Positions 30,572-34,577 of a stretch of DNA of 37,504 nucleotides are shown in pieces. The notes beneath the pieces were generated by a model. The model made no database searches and was not told where the DNA came from. It was given only the letters and a program-made list of their open reading frames with translations. The DNA is from a virus, in the IMG/VR virus record IMGVR_UViG_3300021519_000023, positions 1 through 37,504 of that record. One strand, 5' to 3'. Both the position numbers and the translations under genes were made by a program. Numbering within the stretch: position 1 is the first letter of the stretch; each line of letters begins with the position of its first letter.

Positions 30572-31353
30572 GATGTTTGCTCCTCGAGCCACGCGGTAAG
30601 GGTTTGGTTCTCCATGTTGTAGCCCGACTTGGTAAGGGTGTCGGCGATCTTTGCGATCGTCGTCTGACCTGTGATGCCGAGGGACTCTTTGATCTGCTTC
30701 TTCTGGTCGGCAGTCAACGCGCCAAGCTCGTCGAGTAGTGGGTTAACGATGCTCTTGGGTGCCGGTGCGCTCATTGGCTCGTCCCATTTACCTCGAGCCC
30801 ACAAGCCGCCACAGATACCGAAGCGCAATGCTCCGTTACGGATCGCATCACCGATCAGTTCTTTGAGTGTGTCGCCGTAGCCTTTAGCGCCGGGGCGCTC
30901 GATCGTTCCCACGGCTGGGATAGTTCTCCCACAAACCGTCATCAAGACCCACATGGCGCGCGGGTTGCCAGACTCGTCACACTCAAGGTAGGGTGTGCCG
31001 TGTTCAGTGAGGCCCATTGGCTCCCACTCCCAGTACGGGTCGATGTCAATCAGCATGCGCGTGACGGTTGCGTGGTCAACGTAGTCGAGCTCGAGGCCGG
31101 AGCCGCGCTTGATCTTGGAGATCAGCTTCTTCTCGGGATCCCAGTACTTGGTGACTGCGAGGTTGAGTTGTTCTGTTTGGTACGTGAAGCGAGGCGTGTC
31201 CATCTGTGGTTCTCCTGGTGTCTTGTTGACAAACTCGGTGTAGAACGGATCGTCGTTGTTGTGGTGTGGTCCTTCGCACTCATGCCATGCGCGTAGGGTT
31301 TCCGTTGCAAGGTCGGGGACTGTCAGCCAGCCCTCCTTGGAAGAGACAAGCAT
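30568..31353 (-). CDS. Rad52/ERF-like single-strand annealing protein, 261 aa
   Basis: The core (about residues 80-185) has DHATVTRMLIDIDPYWEWEPMG, the LTVCGRTIPAVGTIE strand, and KELIGDAIRNGALRFGICGGLWARG. This order resembles ERF/Rad52-like proteins of actinobacteriophages. The C-terminal 70 residues are helical and probably interact with partners. Two starts are possible: ATG 31353, one base overlapping the regulator stop (TGATG), or ATG 31203, with an AGGAG site nine bases upstream, which would drop an N-terminal 50-residue extension. The protein anneals complementary single strands and pairs with the Cas4-like nuclease and SSB. Confidence 0.85.
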   Translation of the reverse strand: MLVSSKEGWLTVPDLATETLRAWHECEGPHHNNDDPFYTEFVNKTPGEPQMDTPRFTYQTEQLNLAVTKYWDPEKKLISKIKRGSGLELDYVDHATVTRMLIDIDPYWEWEPMGLTEHGTPYLECDESGNPRAMWVLMTVCGRTIPAVGTIERPGAKGYGDTLKELIGDAIRNGALRFGICGGLWARGKWDEPMSAPAPKSIVNPLLDELGALTADQKKQIKESLGITGQTTIAKIADTLTKSGYNMENQTLTAWLEEQTS

Positions 31354-31613
31354 CAGCGTGTCACGATCCGTAGACGTTCAACGCGTGACCGCTTCTTCGG
31401 TGTGAAGTCCGGGTCGAGACCGAGCAGTGCATCACTCGACAAGCCGAGTACGCGTGACAAGACAATCAAGTCGCTCGCCCTCGGTGTGCGATCGCCGCGT
31501 TCCCAACGCCCAACGGTTTCCTTCGATACGCCACACCGAATCGCTAGATCCGCCTGTGGCATACCACTTCTTATGCGTGCCTCTCGGAGACACTCCCCTA
31601 TGTTGTTGTCCAT
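31353..31613 (-). CDS. XRE-type helix-turn-helix regulator, 86 aa
   Basis: The domain spans almost the whole protein: LREARIRSGMPQADLAIRCGVSKETVGRWERGDRTPRASDLIVLSRVLGLSSDALLG. The recognition helix is VSKETVGRWERG. The C-terminus is basic (KKRSRVERLR). The length is that of small phage repressors. ATG 31613 is used because a TACTAT box sits six bases upstream, and a palindrome with GTCGGA half-sites lies at about -19 to -29. It is likely to repress itself and possibly the late promoter. No integrase is present, so lysogeny is not implied. Confidence 0.88.
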   Translation of the reverse strand: MDNNIGECLREARIRSGMPQADLAIRCGVSKETVGRWERGDRTPRASDLIVLSRVLGLSSDALLGLDPDFTPKKRSRVERLRIVTR

Positions 31614-31619
31614 AGAGCC

Positions 31620-31625
31620 ATAGTA
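31620..31625 (-). promoter_or_regulatory. Leaderless-type -10 box before the regulator
   Basis: TACTAT lies six bases before ATG 31613. There is no ribosome site. It starts the recombination operon just after tRNA-Gln. Confidence 0.55.
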
Positions 31626-31631
31626 CACTAC

Positions 31632-31642
31632 CCGTCGGACGG
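31632..31642. promoter_or_regulatory. Operator-like palindrome at the regulator promoter
   Basis: CCGTCGGACGG is a perfect 11-base palindrome around a central base and contains the GTCGGA half-site of the late-promoter palindrome. Its near edge is at about -19 relative to the predicted start, the same as in the late promoter, so a single regulator could bind both. Confidence 0.5.
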
Positions 31643-31663
31643 ATGGTGTGCCAGTATGGTTGA

Positions 31664-31734
31664 CTGCGGGACTAGGAGTCGAACCTAGATTCGTGGATTC
31701 AAAGTCCACTGTCCTGCCTTTAGACGATCCCGCA
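31664..31734 (-). tRNA. tRNA-Gln(UUG)
   Basis: The cloverleaf reads: acceptor TGCGGGA/TCCCGCA, D stem GTC/GAC, anticodon stem GTGGA/TCCAC with loop CTTTGAA (anticodon UUG), T arm CTAGG-TTCGACT-CCTAG, and discriminator G. The U1-A72 pair and G73 are the identity elements of bacterial tRNA-Gln. CCA is not encoded. It lies between the late terminator and the regulator promoter. Confidence 0.95.
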
Positions 31735-31740
31735 CCGGAA

Positions 31741-31779
31741 AAGCAAAGAGCGAGGGGGGACTATGCCCCGCCTCGCTCT
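31741..31779 (-). terminator. Terminator of the leftward lysis block
   Basis: A nine-base outer stem (31747-31755 with 31771-31779) plus an inner G/C stem, followed on the leftward strand by TTTGCTTTT. It would stop the late transcript just before tRNA-Gln and overlaps the end of a small coiled-coil gene. Confidence 0.75.
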
Positions 31780-31922
31780 GTTGTCAGAAGTTTACGGAGG
31801 AGTCCGTCTACCTCATGCAGCTTCTGATCGCACGACTCGACTCTTAGTACTGCGTTATCTTCTCTGGCTTTGAGTACGAGTCTGATTGCTTTGCGAACCT
31901 GGTCTAGCTCTTCGGAGCCCAC
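31761..31922 (-). CDS. Small coiled-coil protein, 53 aa
   Basis: The start is GTG at 31922, inside the end of the holin gene (19-base overlap), and the stop lies inside the terminator hairpin. It is almost all helix with heptad-like hydrophobic spacing (QVRKAIRLVLKAREDNAVLRVES). The AGGGC upstream is a weak ribosome site. It may be a holin partner or spanin-like scaffold, but it has no membrane segment. Real status is uncertain. Confidence 0.45.
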   Translation of the reverse strand: MGSEELDQVRKAIRLVLKAREDNAVLRVESCDQKLHEVDGLLRKLLTTERGGA

Positions 31923-32089
31923 GAGCCCTGGCTCGTTCCGTATCCGACCGCGGCTGCGATGATGACGGGAATCGAAGCGATGACTTCAGCCGGCAGGTCG
32001 AGGTTCAGTACGCCCGTGAGCAGGTACACAATCAGTACGCTGAGTGCGCCGCCGACTGTGGCGTTGCGGATCTTGGGGTTGAGATTCAT
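31904..32089 (-). CDS. Holin-like membrane protein, 61 aa
   Basis: GGAGG is five bases before the ATG. Two hydrophobic segments (ATVGGALSVLIVYLLTGVLNL and VIASIPVIIAAAVGYG) with a short acidic turn between them and a short basic N-terminus fit a small two-pass holin. It lies in the lysis block with the endolysin, so it probably releases the enzyme through the membrane. Confidence 0.72.
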   Translation of the reverse strand: MNLNPKIRNATVGGALSVLIVYLLTGVLNLDLPAEVIASIPVIIAAAVGYGTSQGSWAPKS

Positions 32090-32103
32090 GTGTCCTCCTA
32101 GGA

Positions 32104-32994
32104 CTACAGGATGATGCGGTATTCCGCCCGTGCCGACTGGATTGTACCAGCGGCGGCGGCGCGGCTTCCCGCTTGGGTGGGGGTGATCTGAATAACTGGT
32201 GGTCCAAGTACACGATCGGTTTTCTTCTTGAAGCCGCGTGTCTCTTCCCATGTGGTGTGGGCTTCGTCGCCCTGGTGTGTGTCGACGCGTCCAACCTTGT
32301 ACGTTCCCGTGTGTGCAACGATGCGGTTCCATTCGCGTACGCTGTTGGGTCCGATGCGTAGGCTGGGTAGGATGTTTGCGACTCGATCGTGAGAGTGTCC
32401 TCGCAAGACAACATCAGCATCAGACTCTGCCAGGTCTAGTTCCATCTGGTTGAGTTTGGAGCCGGAGCGGCGTCCGCCTTGCCAGCCATGGGCAAGGTCG
32501 AAGACTGTCGAGAACTCGGATCCGGCAGCGCCAGACGATGCGCGGTTCCAGTTGATGCGAAGGAATCCGTTGTATGCCATGTATGGGACTTGGAGTGCGC
32601 CAGCAATTTCGCTGCCGATCTCCCGGTCGGTGTGCTTTCGGATGGTGCGCTCATGGTTGCCGGACAGCCACACCCAGATTTTCTTTCGGACTGGCATGAA
32701 GAGCTCGAGGGCGTGGTCGACGACTTCGCCTGGTACGCCGCCCTCTTCGAATGCTGCTTGCAGGTATCGTTGTGTCCACATGCCAGCGGCGAAGCGTGGG
32801 TCTCGGTGTGTGATGCAGTCACCGACGTCGCCCATGAAGATGATGCGAGCGTCGGGGTCTTCGTCGATCTGGTCGATGTGCTTCTTGAGTAGCTTCTCGT
32901 TTGTGTCTACCGCACCGAGGTGGGTATCTCCAATTGGCCAGACGTTGAATGTTTGTCCGGTTCGGTAGCCTTCTGTTTTGCGTACGACTCTCAT
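32104..32994 (-). CDS. Calcineurin-like metallophosphoesterase, 296 aa
   Basis: Motifs: WPIGDTHLG (D23, H25), FMGDVGD (D56), SGNHE (N113, H114), a DLAHGW segment and RGHSHD (near 198-203), the two-metal site of the calcineurin-like phosphoesterase fold. The length is normal. ATG 32994 overlaps the endolysin stop by four bases and has GGAGG upstream. The substrate is unknown; in phages such enzymes act on DNA ends or nucleotides or cyclic signals. Its place between endolysin and holin is unusual. Confidence 0.85.
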   Translation of the reverse strand: MRVVRKTEGYRTGQTFNVWPIGDTHLGAVDTNEKLLKKHIDQIDEDPDARIIFMGDVGDCITHRDPRFAAGMWTQRYLQAAFEEGGVPGEVVDHALELFMPVRKKIWVWLSGNHERTIRKHTDREIGSEIAGALQVPYMAYNGFLRINWNRASSGAAGSEFSTVFDLAHGWQGGRRSGSKLNQMELDLAESDADVVLRGHSHDRVANILPSLRIGPNSVREWNRIVAHTGTYKVGRVDTHQGDEAHTTWEETRGFKKKTDRVLGPPVIQITPTQAGSRAAAAGTIQSARAEYRIIL

Positions 32995-33701
32995 ACTTTT
33001 GTTACCTCCACAAACATGTTGATGCTGTTGTTGGTATGCCACTTACGATGAACGCCTTCACCCGTTGTGTCGCCCGTGTTACCTTCGACGGTCTGGATAG
33101 GCGTCATAATTGTTCGCTTGACTAGGCCGTAGTCCTTCTCGATGAATCCGATGTGGTCGGGTACGTTGTCTCCGTCCCAGTCAAAGAGAACTACGGTGCC
33201 TGGTTGTACTCGGAGTGCGCGAGTAATTCGTACCGCGGGGCGACAATAGATTTGCAGACCCTTTTGGGCTGCGTCTTTCCACGATGGGCAGTACCGCCAA
33301 TTGAAGAGATTGCCTGTGCGTAGGTCGTAGCCGGCAAGGAGGAACATGAAGGTTACGAAGTCGGCGCACCATGGCTCTCGGTCAACGTAGCCGTTAAGGT
33401 TTTGCTTGAGCGTGTCGATGAGCTTGCCGCGGTTCGGTGTCTCTTCGAGTGTGCCGATCCAAGCTTGTGCGTGCTTGAGGGCTTGGGCTCCTGGACGGCC
33501 GGCGACGAGCTCGAGGTTGTGGAGCGTGACGGGATCGAAGCGTCCCGTCGATGGGATCTTCTGGTGCTCTTGGTACGAGCGGAGAAGTGTGCGAGCATGC
33601 TTGCCAATCACTGGGGTGTATGCTCGAAACCCCTTCGGAATCGGGATGCCTAGGATTCGGCATGCAAGTTTTAGCTTGTATTTTCGTGTGGTGTTTTGCA
33701 T
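32991..33701 (-). CDS. CHAP-domain endolysin, 236 aa
   Basis: The N-terminal 70 residues carry a peptidoglycan-binding-like pattern (GKHARTLLRSYQEHQKIPSTGRFDPVTLHNL). The catalytic part has REPWCADFVTF with C112, DHIGFIE with H183, and TVEGNTG with E206 and N208, the usual CHAP amidase/peptidase set. A TACAAT box stands six bases before the ATG and no ribosome site is present, so this gene may be made from a leaderless message of its own. It would cut peptide bonds of the host cell wall. Confidence 0.88.
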   Translation of the reverse strand: MQNTTRKYKLKLACRILGIPIPKGFRAYTPVIGKHARTLLRSYQEHQKIPSTGRFDPVTLHNLELVAGRPGAQALKHAQAWIGTLEETPNRGKLIDTLKQNLNGYVDREPWCADFVTFMFLLAGYDLRTGNLFNWRYCPSWKDAAQKGLQIYCRPAVRITRALRVQPGTVVLFDWDGDNVPDHIGFIEKDYGLVKRTIMTPIQTVEGNTGDTTGEGVHRKWHTNNSINMFVEVTKV

Positions 33702-33707
33702 GTATAT

Positions 33708-33713
33708 ATTGTA
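33708..33713 (-). promoter_or_regulatory. Leaderless-type -10 box before the endolysin
   Basis: TACAAT lies six bases before the ATG at 33701, next to the stop of the previous small gene. No ribosome site separates them. Confidence 0.55.
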
Positions 33714-33714
33714 T

Positions 33715-33924
33715 CTAGCGAGCCAGATACGAGAGTCCAGCAATAACACCAACAACAATCAGTGCAGTAGCAACACCAGTGACAAGGCGACCGAGGGCTC
33801 GTAGTGTTGCCATGTCTTTCTCGAGGTTGCCCATCTTTTCTTCAATGCGAGTGACGCGTTCTTCCAACGATTCAAACCTTTTGTCGAGGTACCGTTCTAG
33901 TCTATCTACTTCTGCGTCACTCAT
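33715..33924 (-). CDS. XhlA-like coiled-coil membrane protein (holin type), 69 aa
   Basis: Residues 1-40 form a charged coiled coil (VDRLERYLDKRFESLEERVTRIEEKMGNLEKDM), and residues about 44-66 are a single membrane span (LGRLVTGVATALIVVGVIAGLSYL). This is the layout of XhlA-type proteins, which work with holins and endolysins. It overlaps the NlpC/P60 start by four bases and precedes the endolysin promoter. Confidence 0.72.
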   Translation of the reverse strand: MSDAEVDRLERYLDKRFESLEERVTRIEEKMGNLEKDMATLRALGRLVTGVATALIVVGVIAGLSYLAR

Positions 33925-34577
33925 CGGTATCTCCGAATGCCAAGAAGGTCGGAGGCACTGGAGAGCTTAGATATCTTGACAACATCACCTGTCTGTGGGG
34001 CTTGGATAAAGTTTCCGTTGCCTAGATAAATGCCAACGTGGCCGGGTCCACTTGAGGTGGGGTGGAAGAATACGAGGTCGCCGGCCTGGGCATTGTTCGC
34101 TGTGATCTTCATGCCGGCGTTGAACTGGGCTCCGCTGACTCGGGGGATGGTGATGCCGAGCTTGGCGTAGGCAAAGCTTGTTAGTCCCGAGCAGTCAAAG
34201 CCAACAGTGTTCGCGCCCTGCTCGATTCCCCGCGTTGGTCCACTCGAAGACCCGCCACCCCAAGAGTATGGAACGCCAAGCTCGGAGATTGCGGCTCGAG
34301 CAATGGCGCGTCCCGTCGCGTCGCCACGCCCAATGGCGACACTGCCAGGATTGATTGTAGTGGCGTTGACTAGGTTCTTACCACCATCCGCTATTGCCAT
34401 GCCGACGTTACGTACGCTTGGCAGGTCGACACCAGGGTCGGCTCGGATGTGAGCATCAATGATTGGGATGTACATTTTGACGCGACCAATTTTGCCGAGA
34501 CTATTTAGCGCGCCGCGCAACACGTCGGCTGTCTGGGTTCCTGCTGTTGGTGTTGTTGGTGTTGTTGGTAGTCGCAT
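33921..34577 (-). CDS. NlpC/P60-family cell-wall peptidase, 218 aa
   Basis: The first 85 residues are a polar region with T/P-rich repeats. The catalytic domain (about 88-215) has GVPYSWGGGS, GFDCSGLTSFAYAKLG (C129), VSGAQF, AGDLVFF, GPGHVGIYLG (H180) and NFIQAPQTGDVV (Q192), the NlpC/P60 pattern. It would cleave peptidoglycan peptides. Since it follows the giant virion gene by ATGA overlap rather than the endolysin, it may be a virion-associated enzyme that helps DNA entry as well as, or instead of, a late lysin. Confidence 0.88.
   Translation of the reverse strand: MRLPTTPTTPTAGTQTADVLRGALNSLGKIGRVKMYIPIIDAHIRADPGVDLPSVRNVGMAIADGGKNLVNATTINPGSVAIGRGDATGRAIARAAISELGVPYSWGGGSSSGPTRGIEQGANTVGFDCSGLTSFAYAKLGITIPRVSGAQFNAGMKITANNAQAGDLVFFHPTSSGPGHVGIYLGNGNFIQAPQTGDVVKISKLSSASDLLGIRRYR

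Noticed and set aside
31353-31709. Longer form of the XRE regulator starting at 31709
   Set aside because: The extension would translate the tRNA-Gln sequence and run through its own promoter and operator.
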